From Rufibacter immobilis (GTDB lineage: Bacteria > Bacteroidota > Bacteroidia > Cytophagales > Hymenobacteraceae), in NCBI RefSeq assembly GCF_003721565.1, contig NZ_RJJE01000009.1:1116934-1180933 (forward strand): DNA of 64,000 nt, given 5' to 3'. The notes beneath the pieces were generated by a model. The model did no database searches and was not told where the DNA came from. It saw nothing but the letters and a program-made list of their open reading frames with translations. A program made the translations under genes and the position numbers. Shown here piece after piece: positions 46,481 through 54,731 of this stretch (positions are counted from its first letter, which is position 1; every line of letters starts with the position of its first letter).

Positions 46481-47308
46481 ATGGAGAACCCTGCAGCCCC
46501 CGCTTACACCCGCCAAGCCCAGCTAGATGCCTTCAACCGCCTGCTGGATATTCTGGACGATTTGCGTGAGAAATGTCCCTGGGACCGGAAACAGACCATG
46601 GAAAGCCTGCGCCACCTCACTATTGAGGAGACGTACGAACTTTCTGAGGCTATTCTCACCCAGGACATGCCTGAAATCAAGAAAGAATTAGGCGATGTGC
46701 TGCTGCATCTGGTCTTCTACGCCAAGATAGCCGCAGAGAAAGGAGACTTTGACATTGCGGAAGTCCTGAACAGCCAATGCGATAAGCTGGTTTTCCGGCA
46801 CCCGCACATTTACGGAGACACCAAGGCAGAAACAGAAGAAGAGGTGAAACAGAACTGGGAAAGCCTGAAACTGAAAGAAGGCAATAAGTCTGTACTGTCC
46901 GGCGTTCCTTCTTCACTCCCATCCATGGTGAAAGCCATGCGTATACAAGAGAAGGCCCGCGGCGTTGGTTTTGACTGGGACGAACCGTCAAAAGTATGGG
47001 AGAAAGTGGAAGAGGAGTTGGCAGAGTTCAAAACAGAGTTTGACAAACCCAACCTTACAGACGCAGATAGAGTAAAAGCGACAGATGAACTGGGCGATGT
47101 CTTCTTTTCCTTGATCAACTTTGCCCGTTTCCTAGACCTTAACCCTGAAGAAGCCTTGGCTAAAACCAATTTAAAGTTCATTCAACGCTTTCAGTACCTG
47201 GAGCAGGCGGCAAACGCCCAGGGGAAGAAGCTAAGTGAAATGACATTGGCCGAAATGGATGTTTACTGGAATGAAGCCAAAACTAAAACCACCCCTCTGG
47301 ATCAATAG
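46481..47308 (+). CDS. mazG: Nucleoside triphosphate pyrophosphohydrolase MazG
   Basis: 275 residues, two tandem MazG domains. Hydrolyses (d)NTPs to NMP and PPi, cleaning up aberrant nucleotides. Domain 1: LREKCPWDRKQTMESLRHLTIEETYELSEAI with the metal-binding EExxE and KKELGDVLLHLVFYAKIA (EhD). Domain 2: VEEELAEFK ... ATDELGDVFFSLINFARFL. Length and arrangement match the E. coli type. Divergent from glmM; 246 bp before exbB. Confidence 0.96.
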   Translation: MENPAAPAYTRQAQLDAFNRLLDILDDLREKCPWDRKQTMESLRHLTIEETYELSEAILTQDMPEIKKELGDVLLHLVFYAKIAAEKGDFDIAEVLNSQCDKLVFRHPHIYGDTKAETEEEVKQNWESLKLKEGNKSVLSGVPSSLPSMVKAMRIQEKARGVGFDWDEPSKVWEKVEEELAEFKTEFDKPNLTDADRVKATDELGDVFFSLINFARFLDLNPEEALAKTNLKFIQRFQYLEQAANAQGKKLSEMTLAEMDVYWNEAKTKTTPLDQ

Positions 47309-47554
47309 TAAGATTCCTGCAAATACTGGGCTAACAGTTGCACTTTTGCAATAAATTTCTTAGTATTAGTTGATATTTTGCATTTAAATCCCTAGGCTTG
47401 TATTTAGGTTGCTTCAAAACTTTTTTAACTCTCTTGCTAAACAACGGTTGAGGGGAATTATAAGAGTCAAAAGAGCATTACTTTTTAACAACCAATTTAA
47501 TTTTTAACAACTCACACAGTAACACAAACAACTAAACCTAAATTTTTAGAAAAA

Positions 47555-48412
47555 ATGGAAAAAAAGAGTGCACCTGCAGCTGCGAAACCAGTTCAAAAAA
47601 GTGAAGGCAAAACAGGCTCAATGTTTGCCAGCATCGTAATTCCAATTGCAATTATCGCTGCTGTATGTATTTATTTATTCATCCTTGGTAACCCTGCCAA
47701 CTTTGAAGGTGGCGACAATGCAAACCACCCACTTCCAGGTAACTATCTTGGTCAGGTTTACAAAGGAGGATTCATTGTACCAATCCTGATCGCGATCAAC
47801 ATTCTGGTAATAACTTTCTCTATTGAGCGCTTCCTGACTATCAGCAAAGCAAAAGGCGGAAAAGGCCTTGAGTCTTTCGTTCGTAGCGTACGTCAGAAAA
47901 TGAACGTAGGTGATGTGAACGGCGCTATTGCTATCTGCGACCAGCAGAAAGGTTCTATCGGAAACGTGGTGAAAGCCGGTCTGTTGAAATACCAAGAAAT
48001 GCACAACGAGCATGGCATGACCAAAGATCAGCGCATCCTGGCTATCCAGAAAGAGATTGAAGAAGCTACTGCTCTTGAGTTGCCAATCCTGGAGAAAAAC
48101 CTGGTAATCATCTCTACAATTGCCTCTACTTCTACTCTGGTAGGTCTGATTGGAACAGTATTGGGTATGATTAAAGCGTTCGCGGCCCTTGCAACTGCAA
48201 GTGGTGCTCCAGATGCTACTCAGCTGGCAAATGGTATCTCTGAGGCCTTGATCAACACAGCCCTTGGTATCACTGGTTCTGCTATCGCTATCGTGGCATA
48301 CAACTTCTTTACCAGCAAAATTGATGAGTTAACATACAGCATTGATGAGGCTTCTTACAGCATCATCCAGACGTATGCCGCTCAGCACACTGAAAACAAC
48401 AGAACTATCTAA
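47555..48412 (+). CDS. exbB: ExbB (MotA/TolQ/ExbB proton channel family)
   Basis: 285 residues. Inner-membrane proton-channel subunit that energises TonB. Hydrophobic segments at about 28-48, 75-95, 185-215 and 225-250; the family core VIISTIASTSTLVGLIGTVLGMIKAF and AEALINTALG-like ISEALINTALGITGSAIAIVAYNFF are clear. N-terminus is Lys/Ala rich and cytoplasmic. First gene of a tight operon with two exbD genes and tonB. Confidence 0.95.
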   Translation: MEKKSAPAAAKPVQKSEGKTGSMFASIVIPIAIIAAVCIYLFILGNPANFEGGDNANHPLPGNYLGQVYKGGFIVPILIAINILVITFSIERFLTISKAKGGKGLESFVRSVRQKMNVGDVNGAIAICDQQKGSIGNVVKAGLLKYQEMHNEHGMTKDQRILAIQKEIEEATALELPILEKNLVIISTIASTSTLVGLIGTVLGMIKAFAALATASGAPDATQLANGISEALINTALGITGSAIAIVAYNFFTSKIDELTYSIDEASYSIIQTYAAQHTENNRTI

Positions 48413-48442
48413 TTTGAACTTCTTACTTAGAAGGAAAACAAA

Positions 48443-49048
48443 ATGCCAAAAGTAAAACCACATAGAAGCTCTCCATCCCTGGACATGACGCCCATGGTGG
48501 ACTTGGCATTCCTTCTGGTAACGTTCTTCATGCTTATCTCGAAGTTCGCGCCAGAAGAAGTGCTGGTGGTGGATACGCCGTCTGCAACAACAGAAATCAA
48601 AGCCCCGGATGCCAACATTATCACCATTAGTATTGGTAACGATGAGCGGGTTTTCTTTGGAGTGGATGACAAAAACACTAAACTAAGATTGATTGATAAG
48701 ATCAGCGAGAAATACGGAGTAGCCTTTACAGACGCTGAAAAGCAGACGTTCTCTACGCTAGGCTCCTTTGGAGTTCCTATTGCTCAGCTAAAGTCTTATC
48801 TGTCAATGGCCCCTGATCAAATGAAGCAGGTAAATCAGCCGGGTATTCCTATAGATTCTACCAGCAATGAGTTAGGTGACTGGGTACAATTAGCCCGTTA
48901 CTCAAACCCACAGTCTGTTGTAGCCATCAAAGGAGACCAAACGGCAGGTTACCCGGTAGCTGGTCGTGTGATTGAGATCTTACAGGATAAAAACATCAAC
49001 CGTTTCAATCTTGTAACTGACATGGAAGCGAAACCTCGTAACTTATAA
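48443..49048 (+). CDS. exbD: ExbD-family protein (first)
   Basis: 201 residues. Biopolymer transport protein with one N-terminal TM (~15-37) and a periplasmic domain. LDMTPMVDLAFLLVTFFML carries the essential TM Asp (around 17) that conducts protons. Preceded by a purine-rich AGAAGGA, unusually Shine-Dalgarno-like for this phylum. The periplasmic part is longer than in the second copy and contains YGVAFTDAEKQTFSTLGSFG. Confidence 0.94.
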   Translation: MPKVKPHRSSPSLDMTPMVDLAFLLVTFFMLISKFAPEEVLVVDTPSATTEIKAPDANIITISIGNDERVFFGVDDKNTKLRLIDKISEKYGVAFTDAEKQTFSTLGSFGVPIAQLKSYLSMAPDQMKQVNQPGIPIDSTSNELGDWVQLARYSNPQSVVAIKGDQTAGYPVAGRVIEILQDKNINRFNLVTDMEAKPRNL

Positions 49049-49063
49049 CGAAAGGGAAAAGAA

Positions 49064-49597
49064 ATGGCAGAAATACAACAGCAAGGCGGCGACGAAGGCG
49101 GTAAAAAACGGGCCAAAAAAGCCTCTACCAAGGTGGACATGACCCCCATGGTAGACTTAGGCTTCCTGTTGCTTACTTTCTTCGTAATGACCACCACCTT
49201 GGCCAAGCCGCAGATCATGGAGATCAACATGCCGGTGAAGCCTAAAAATGAGCAGGAGCAGATGGAACTGAAAGCTTCTAACGCTTTTACCATCTTGTTA
49301 GGATCTGATGACCGTATCTTCTTCTACCGTGGCCTTCACCAGCCAAACGTGGGAATTATTCCCACGGTGGAGGAAAGCAACTGGTCTGCAAACGGGATCA
49401 GAAAAACGGTTTTGGAAGCAACGCGTGCAAATCCAAATCTAGTAGTTCTGGTTAAGGCAGATGAAACTTCTTCTTATAAGAATCTGGTAGATATCTTAGA
49501 TGAGATGGCCATCACCTCAACCCAGAAGTATGCGATTGTGCCGTTAGATAACGCAGATGCTACATTACTTAGAAACACAGAGAAAGGAGGGCAATAA
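49064..49597 (+). CDS. exbD: ExbD-family protein (second)
   Basis: 177 residues. KVDMTPMVDLGFLLLTFFVM contains the TM Asp. N-terminus is Lys/Gly rich and cytoplasmic. Its stop overlaps the tonB start by one base (TAATG), implying translational coupling. Two non-identical ExbD proteins in one operon are common in Bacteroidota and probably form a heteromeric stator. Confidence 0.95.
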   Translation: MAEIQQQGGDEGGKKRAKKASTKVDMTPMVDLGFLLLTFFVMTTTLAKPQIMEINMPVKPKNEQEQMELKASNAFTILLGSDDRIFFYRGLHQPNVGIIPTVEESNWSANGIRKTVLEATRANPNLVVLVKADETSSYKNLVDILDEMAITSTQKYAIVPLDNADATLLRNTEKGGQ

Positions 49598-50421
49598 TGG
49601 ATAACGAACGTTTAGCAACCGCCACCCTTGATGATATGGTCTTTGAAGGCCGTAACAAAGAGTATGGCGCCTACATGCTCCGTAAGATTTATACGAAGCA
49701 CGTAAACCGGGCAATCGTTATTGCAATCATTTTATTTGTTCTTTTCCTGAGCATCCCATTGATTCAATCAATGTTTAAGGAAGAAGAAGAAGTAGTGAAA
49801 GCTCCGGTTGTCAAAGTAGTGGACTTGGCAGCACCGCCTTCCGTGGAGAAAGTGGTACCACCACCACCACCGCCACCAGACGCACCACCACCACCGCCAC
49901 CCGTACGTTCCACCGTTAAATTCACGCCTCCGGTTGTGAAGAAAGACGAGGAAGTGGTGAAGGAGGAGATTCCAGACGTGAAGGAACTGCAGAAAACAGA
50001 TGCAGGTACCGCTACAGTGAAAGGTGACCCAACAGCGCCACCAACCCTTGAGGGCATTGAAAACGGTACAGGCCCTGCGGGTCCGGTTCAGGAGGTCTTT
50101 GAAGAGAAGGTATACATTGCGGTAGAGAAAATGCCTGAATTCCCAGGCGGACAAGCCGCAATGTTCAAATACCTCAGTGATAAGTTCCGGATTCCATCTG
50201 CCGCTCAGCGTGCCGGTGCCGAAGGAACGGTAGTACTGAGCTTCGTGGTAGGACCTTCTGGAGAGATTTCTAACATTGAAGTAATGAAAGGCCTAGGTTA
50301 TGGTCTTGATGAAGAGGCTGTGAGAGTGATCAAGGGTATGCCTAAATGGAGCCCAGGAGAACAAAACGGTCGTAAAGTATCTGTGAAATACACTGTACCT
50401 TACCGTATCGTAATCAAGTAA
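49597..50421 (+). CDS. tonB: TonB energy-transducing protein
   Basis: 274 residues. N-terminal LDDMVFEGRNKEYGAYMLRK (a typical Bacteroidota TonB leader), TM segment at about 47-66, then a Pro-rich spacer with runs of seven and six prolines. The C-terminal TonB domain follows (GGQAAMFKYLSDKFRIP ... VVLSFVVGPSGEISNIEVMKG ... YRIVIK). Spans the periplasm and contacts outer-membrane receptors such as the one at 16926. A terminator hairpin follows 25 bp after the stop, yet the small membrane gene and PstS-like gene continue on the same strand. Confidence 0.96.
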   Translation: MDNERLATATLDDMVFEGRNKEYGAYMLRKIYTKHVNRAIVIAIILFVLFLSIPLIQSMFKEEEEVVKAPVVKVVDLAAPPSVEKVVPPPPPPPDAPPPPPPVRSTVKFTPPVVKKDEEVVKEEIPDVKELQKTDAGTATVKGDPTAPPTLEGIENGTGPAGPVQEVFEEKVYIAVEKMPEFPGGQAAMFKYLSDKFRIPSAAQRAGAEGTVVLSFVVGPSGEISNIEVMKGLGYGLDEEAVRVIKGMPKWSPGEQNGRKVSVKYTVPYRIVIK

Positions 50422-50446
50422 CCTAACTTACTATGGTTCTTTGAGT

Positions 50447-50502
50447 AAGAACTCCGAAGACAGACATTCAACTAAGAATGGGTTGTCTTCGGAGTTCTTT
50501 TT
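50447..50502 (+). terminator. Terminator after tonB
   Basis: Perfect 16-bp stem (50447-50462 with 50484-50499), 21-nt loop, then TTT. Confidence 0.8.
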
Positions 50503-50561
50503 TACTGCCTTGCGTCGTTTTGCGTATATCCTTTGGCGCTTTACCTACCATCTATCAACCT

Positions 50562-50819
50562 ATGAATTACTCCAGAAGACCACCTCGCCGGAGCCAACAG
50601 AATACTTATGGAAACATCATGAAATATATGTCAATATTGATGGTGCTGCTATACTTTGGCTTTGGATTATACGTTTTACTATCTAGTCCTAAACAGATAC
50701 CGTTTCCCAAAGAGTATAAAATAATTTTAGGCGGACTGCTCCTTTTCTATGGTTTTATTAGATTTGTGAGAGCGTATCAGCAATATTTTAAAAAGCCCAG
50801 ACGAAATGAAGAAGATTAA
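50562..50819 (+). CDS. Small membrane protein
   Basis: 85 residues from the ATG at 50562; the frame opens 28 codons earlier inside the terminator region. A basic N-terminus (NYSRRPPRRSQQNTYGN), two hydrophobic segments (MKYMSILMVLLYFGFGLYVL and IILGGLLLFYGFIRFV) and a charged end KKPRRNEED. No family recognised. The last 14 bases overlap the start of the PstS-like gene, so the two are translationally linked. Confidence 0.75.
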   Translation: MNYSRRPPRRSQQNTYGNIMKYMSILMVLLYFGFGLYVLLSSPKQIPFPKEYKIILGGLLLFYGFIRFVRAYQQYFKKPRRNEED

Positions 50820-51759
50820 TCTTTTCACTTTTCTTATAACTGCTGGTGTAGCCTTTGCTACCTTCTCCTGCGGTCAGTCTGGAAAAGGCCCCGCAGACAC
50901 CACCACTACCGGGCATATCAAAATAAGTGCCGATGAATCATTTGCCCCTATTGTAGATGCACAGATACAGACGTTTGAAAGTCTCTACAAATATGCCAAC
51001 GTTGATGTGGCTTACAAACCAGAAGTACAGGTTGTGAAAGATCTGCTGGAGGACACCATCAGATTTGCAGTGATGGCTCGTCAATTAACGGATCTGGAAA
51101 AAGCGGAGTTTGACAAGTTAAAGATTACCCCTAGAGTATATAAAATTGCCATTGATGGAATTGCGCTTATCCTGAACAAGGAAAACACAGATACTACGCT
51201 CACCTTACAGCAGGTAAGGGATGTGTTCACTGGCCAAACCACTAACTGGCGCCAATTGGATCCAACTGCTACAGATGGAAAGATTACCATTGTTTTTGAC
51301 AACAGCAGTTCCAGCACCGCCAGATTTATTCTGGACTCCATCAACCACAAAAAGCCATTGCCCCCAAATACTTTTGCCACTACCTCTAACTCAACACTGG
51401 TAGATTACGTAGCACAAAACCGAAATGCAATTGGGGTTATTGGGGTGAACTGGATCAGTGACCGCCGTGACAGCACAGCTATTAGTTTTCTTAAGAAAGT
51501 TAATGTAGTTGGCATTAGTGTACAAGACGCCCCTACCTCTGTAGATGATTACATACAACCTTATCAAGGTTATCTGGCACAAGGAACTTATCCGCTACGG
51601 AGAGAGGTTTTTATAGTAAGCCGTGAAGCCCGGGCAGGTCTTGGCACAGGTTTTGCATCTTTTATAACAGGAGATAAAGGGCAAAGAATCATATTAAAGT
51701 CTGGCTTAGTGCCTGCCTCAATGCCTGTACGCATTGTAGGGTTTTCACAACAAGAGTAA
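50806..51759 (+). CDS. PstS-like substrate-binding lipoprotein
   Basis: 317 residues. Lipoprotein signal ending FATFSC, then a PBP-like type 2 domain: GHIKISADESFAPIVDAQIQ, VYKIAIDGIALILNKENTDTTL, QVRDVFTGQTTNW, FDNSSSSTARFILD and RNAIGVIGVNWISDR. PstS binds phosphate for an ABC importer, but no pstCAB or regulator gene is nearby. In Bacteroidota this gene commonly follows tonB, and its ligand there is not established. Starts 14 bp inside the preceding gene. Confidence 0.88.
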   Translation: MKKINLFTFLITAGVAFATFSCGQSGKGPADTTTTGHIKISADESFAPIVDAQIQTFESLYKYANVDVAYKPEVQVVKDLLEDTIRFAVMARQLTDLEKAEFDKLKITPRVYKIAIDGIALILNKENTDTTLTLQQVRDVFTGQTTNWRQLDPTATDGKITIVFDNSSSSTARFILDSINHKKPLPPNTFATTSNSTLVDYVAQNRNAIGVIGVNWISDRRDSTAISFLKKVNVVGISVQDAPTSVDDYIQPYQGYLAQGTYPLRREVFIVSREARAGLGTGFASFITGDKGQRIILKSGLVPASMPVRIVGFSQQE

Positions 51760-51791
51760 CAAGAGTTTCACTAACACTAACAACTTGACCC

Positions 51792-53291
51792 ATGATTAAA
51801 AACTGGAAGACGTATGGAGCTTTAGCGGCCGCTTTCTTTACTGCCGCAGGAGCCTCAGCACATAACAATGCGCTGCGTTCTGGTAAGATTGAGCAAACAC
51901 AATTGGTTATACAATCAAACCAGGGGCAGGCCACCCTTGCTTTTGTTGCAGTACAAGATAACTCGGCCGCTGGTTTAGTACAGCAGGGGAAAACCCTCCT
52001 GTCTCAGAACAAAGTAGCAGAAGCCCAACAGCTTTTTGATAAAGCGTTGTCCATGACTAAAAACAAGGACAATAATATCAAGATCATGATTGGCGAGGCT
52101 TATGTGACTTCTGGCGTGAAAGACTTGTCACCGGCAATTAAGGTTTTGGAAGAAGCAACAAGCAAAGACACCAAAAACGCTAATGCCTTTGTGTTACTGG
52201 GAGATGCTTACCTGCACAATAAAACAGTAGACGGTGGTAAGGCATTGGCCAATTATGACAAAGCAATTGCCGCCGATAACAAGTTTGCAAAAGCCCATCT
52301 GCGTAAAGGTCAGTTGTATGTACAGTCACGCAATTTTACTCAGGCGAAAGAAGCTTTAGATGCGGCGCTGGCAGCAGACCCTAACTATGCCCCTACTTAC
52401 CTTGAGTTAGCAGAGCTGTATTACCGTGCTGAACAATATCCTAAGAGCTCTGAGTACATCAAAAAGTATGTGTCTATGGCAGAGAACACACCAGAGACCC
52501 GTGCTAAATATGCTTCAATTCTCTACTTGACTAAGGATTATACCAATGCCATGACAGAGATACAGTCGGTACTGAAGAGTGATCCTAATAACATTGCCAT
52601 GAACCGTTTGGTGGCTTATAGTTATTATGACACCAAACAGTATGACAAAGCTCTGGAAGCCATGACCGCTTACTTTAACAAGTATGATGAGTCGCAGCGT
52701 ATTCCTTCAGACTATGAGTACTATGCCAACATTTTGGTAGAGAATAAAAAGCCGCAGGAAGCTGTAGCCATCATTGAGAAGGCAAAACAGTTAGATCCAA
52801 AGAACCCTTTGTATAATGATCTGTTGGCGAAACAATATGTTTCCCTCAAGAACTATCCGAAGGCTATTGAGGCATATAAAGCTAAATTTGCCACTACCCC
52901 GCCAACTAACACAGACTTGTTCTACTATGGCTACACCCATGAACTGAACGATGACTACAAAACCGCGGACAGTGTCTATACTCTTATTACCACCAATAAC
53001 CCTACATATGCTTATGGCCATTTGTGGAGAGCGCGTGTCAACTCTCACCTAGACCCTGAGACAAAAGAAGGTTTGGCAAAACCACATTATGAAGAGTTTA
53101 TCAAACTCACTTCAGGTGATAAAGAGAAGTATAAGAAAGACCTTATCACTGCGAATAACTACCTAGGTTATTACTACTACCTGAAGAAAGATAAAGCGAA
53201 TGCTACCAAGCACTGGCAAGAAGTAAAAACCTTAGATCCAACCAATACGGATGCATCTAATGGTTTGAATGGTCTGAAAGCGATGAAATAA
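51792..53291 (+). CDS. Exported TPR-repeat protein
   Basis: 499 residues. Hydrophobic N-terminus (YGALAAAFFTAAGASAHNN) resembling a signal peptide, then about a dozen TPR units (AEAQQLFDKALSMT, ALANYDKAIAADNKFAKAHLRKG, AKEALDAALAADPNYAPTYLE, PKAIEAYKAKFATTP). Scaffold likely in the periplasm. Being the last gene of the exb-ton region and 32 bp after the PstS-like gene, it is probably in the same transcript. A 20-bp terminator follows. Confidence 0.88.
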   Translation: MIKNWKTYGALAAAFFTAAGASAHNNALRSGKIEQTQLVIQSNQGQATLAFVAVQDNSAAGLVQQGKTLLSQNKVAEAQQLFDKALSMTKNKDNNIKIMIGEAYVTSGVKDLSPAIKVLEEATSKDTKNANAFVLLGDAYLHNKTVDGGKALANYDKAIAADNKFAKAHLRKGQLYVQSRNFTQAKEALDAALAADPNYAPTYLELAELYYRAEQYPKSSEYIKKYVSMAENTPETRAKYASILYLTKDYTNAMTEIQSVLKSDPNNIAMNRLVAYSYYDTKQYDKALEAMTAYFNKYDESQRIPSDYEYYANILVENKKPQEAVAIIEKAKQLDPKNPLYNDLLAKQYVSLKNYPKAIEAYKAKFATTPPTNTDLFYYGYTHELNDDYKTADSVYTLITTNNPTYAYGHLWRARVNSHLDPETKEGLAKPHYEEFIKLTSGDKEKYKKDLITANNYLGYYYYLKKDKANATKHWQEVKTLDPTNTDASNGLNGLKAMK

Positions 53292-53307
53292 CATTGCTTA
53301 TCTTGAG

Positions 53308-53352
53308 CCTACAAAAAAAGCGCCTCTGTGAAAGAGGCGCTTTTTTTGTAGG
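53308..53352 (+). terminator. Terminator after the TPR gene
   Basis: Perfect 20-bp stem (53308-53327 with 53333-53352); inner stem AGCGCCTCT/AGAGGCGCT followed by a T7 tract. Confidence 0.9.
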
Positions 53353-53462
53353 TAATTCCCTATTTCAGCCAGTTGATTTCAAACAATCGCAAATGGCAAT
53401 GTGTGCGGTTACTCTATCGGATATAGTAATATTAAGCAGAAGATTTTCCCTCAAGACACATT

Positions 53463-53528
53463 CTATACAACAAGTCCGTTTAGGGGCTGTTTTTGAAAAA
53501 GCAGCCCCTAAACGGACTTGTTGTATAG
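53463..53528. repeat. Dispersed GTTTAG palindrome, copy 26 (type A, nested)
   Basis: 27-bp perfect stem 53463-53489 with 53502-53528; unique outer arms CTATACAACAAGTCC/GGACTTGTTGTATAG around the core. Between convergent genes (TPR gene and rluD), downstream of rluD. Confidence 0.95.
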
Positions 53529-53562
53529 TGATAATAAGTACTGCTGCGACTGGTTCTTGATA

Positions 53563-54636
53563 CTAAAGTCCTTGGGATCTAGACTGGAGTACTTGCCCAT
53601 ATTGTCTCCATTTCTCCAGAGCAGCTACAAAATCAGCAGGTAAATCAGATTCAAATTGAATGAACTGCTGCGTAGTAGGATGAATAAATCCAAGTGATTT
53701 AGCATGCAGGGCTTGCCGGGGCAACAATGCAAAAGTATTCTGAACAAATGCTTTGTATGGGCCAGTCTGTTGGCCTTTCAGGATCTTATCACCACCGTAG
53801 GTAGCATCATTGAATAGCGGGTGCCCCAGGTACTTCATATGCGCCCTAATTTGGTGCGTACGTCCGGTCTCAAGATTGCATTTAATCAAACTACAATAAC
53901 TGAAAGACTCCAGCACCTCATAATGCGTGACTGCATGTTTCCCAAAATCTCCCTCGGGGTAGACAGCCATCACTTTACGGTCTTTAAGGCTGCGGCCAAT
54001 ATTGCCCACTATAGTACCTTTAGGCTGGGCAGGCACCCCCCAAACCAATGCATAATAGGTACGCTCAATGGAGTGATCAAAGAATTGCCTAGCTAAATGG
54101 GCCATGGCTATCTCAGTCTTCGCGATCACCAGTAACCCAGAAGTATCTTTGTCAATTCTATGCACTAAACCTGGCCTAATCTCTCCATTCCGATGCGTAG
54201 GCAAGTTCTGCAAGTAATACACCAAACCATTCACCAAAGTACCAGACCAGTTGTTATAAGCCGGATGCACTACCATGCCGGCAGGCTTGTTAATCATCAA
54301 CAAGTCCTCGTCTTCATAAACAATATTGAGCGGAATATCCTCAGGAACAACATCTGTGTCTCTAGGCGGAGTAGCCAACGTCACCGTAATGATGTCTAAC
54401 GGTTTTACTTTGTAGCTTGCCTTGGTCACGTTTCCGTTAATGCGTACAGACTCCGCTTTGATGGCATCCTGTAGCTTATTTCTGGTCACATTAGGCAGAC
54501 GGTCCATCAAGAACTTATCCAATCGCAGTAAGGCCTGTCCCTTGTCTACCTGTATTCTATGGTGCTCATATAATTCATCAGAATCTAGGCTGCCTATTTC
54601 CTCAAAATCTTCTTCTTTGGCGTCTGTGAATGGCAT
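53563..54636 (-). CDS. rluD: RluD-type 23S rRNA pseudouridine synthase
   Basis: 357 residues from the ATG at 54636 (MPFTDAKEEDFEE); the frame extends 11 codons upstream across a degenerate palindrome. Converts uridines in 23S rRNA helix 69 to pseudouridine. N-terminal S4 RNA-binding domain (LRLDKFLMDRLPNVTRNKLQ, ~45-110), then the catalytic domain with GLVHRIDKDTSGLLVIAK (the Asp of HRxDxxTSG), ARQFFDHSIERTYYALV and GRTHQIRAHMKYLGHPLFND. Length and S4 domain favour RluD over RluA or RluC. Confidence 0.93.
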   Translation of the reverse strand: MPFTDAKEEDFEEIGSLDSDELYEHHRIQVDKGQALLRLDKFLMDRLPNVTRNKLQDAIKAESVRINGNVTKASYKVKPLDIITVTLATPPRDTDVVPEDIPLNIVYEDEDLLMINKPAGMVVHPAYNNWSGTLVNGLVYYLQNLPTHRNGEIRPGLVHRIDKDTSGLLVIAKTEIAMAHLARQFFDHSIERTYYALVWGVPAQPKGTIVGNIGRSLKDRKVMAVYPEGDFGKHAVTHYEVLESFSYCSLIKCNLETGRTHQIRAHMKYLGHPLFNDATYGGDKILKGQQTGPYKAFVQNTFALLPRQALHAKSLGFIHPTTQQFIQFESDLPADFVAALEKWRQYGQVLQSRSQGL

Positions 54637-54639
54637 GGC

Positions 54640-54675
54640 GTTTAGGAGGCTTTTTTCCAAAATAAGCACAAAAAT
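54640..54675 (+). repeat. Dispersed GTTTAG palindrome, copy 27 (remnant)
   Basis: Left arm GTTTAGGAGGCTTTTTTCC kept, right arm decayed (AATAAGCACAAAAAT). It touches the ompH terminator at 54676 and forms the leader of rluD. Confidence 0.6.
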
Positions 54676-54710
54676 AAAGAGCCGGTGAAGATATTCCTCA
54701 CCGGCTCTTT
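54676..54710 (-). terminator. Terminator of the uppS-bamA-ompH operon
   Basis: Perfect 13-bp stem AAAGAGCCGGTGA (54676-54688) with TCACCGGCTCTTT (54698-54710), just after the last ompH stop on the minus strand. Confidence 0.85.
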
Positions 54711-54731
54711 ATGAATAAGATAACTTAAACC

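Noticed and set aside
51818-51846. TTTAGCGGCCGCTTTCTTTAC string
   Set aside because: Part of the signal-peptide codons of the TPR gene (Ala-rich); no palindrome.
2660-54675. CRISPR array as explanation for the many hairpin repeats
   Set aside because: Copies are kilobases apart at irregular spacing with genes between, and there are no spacers or cas genes.
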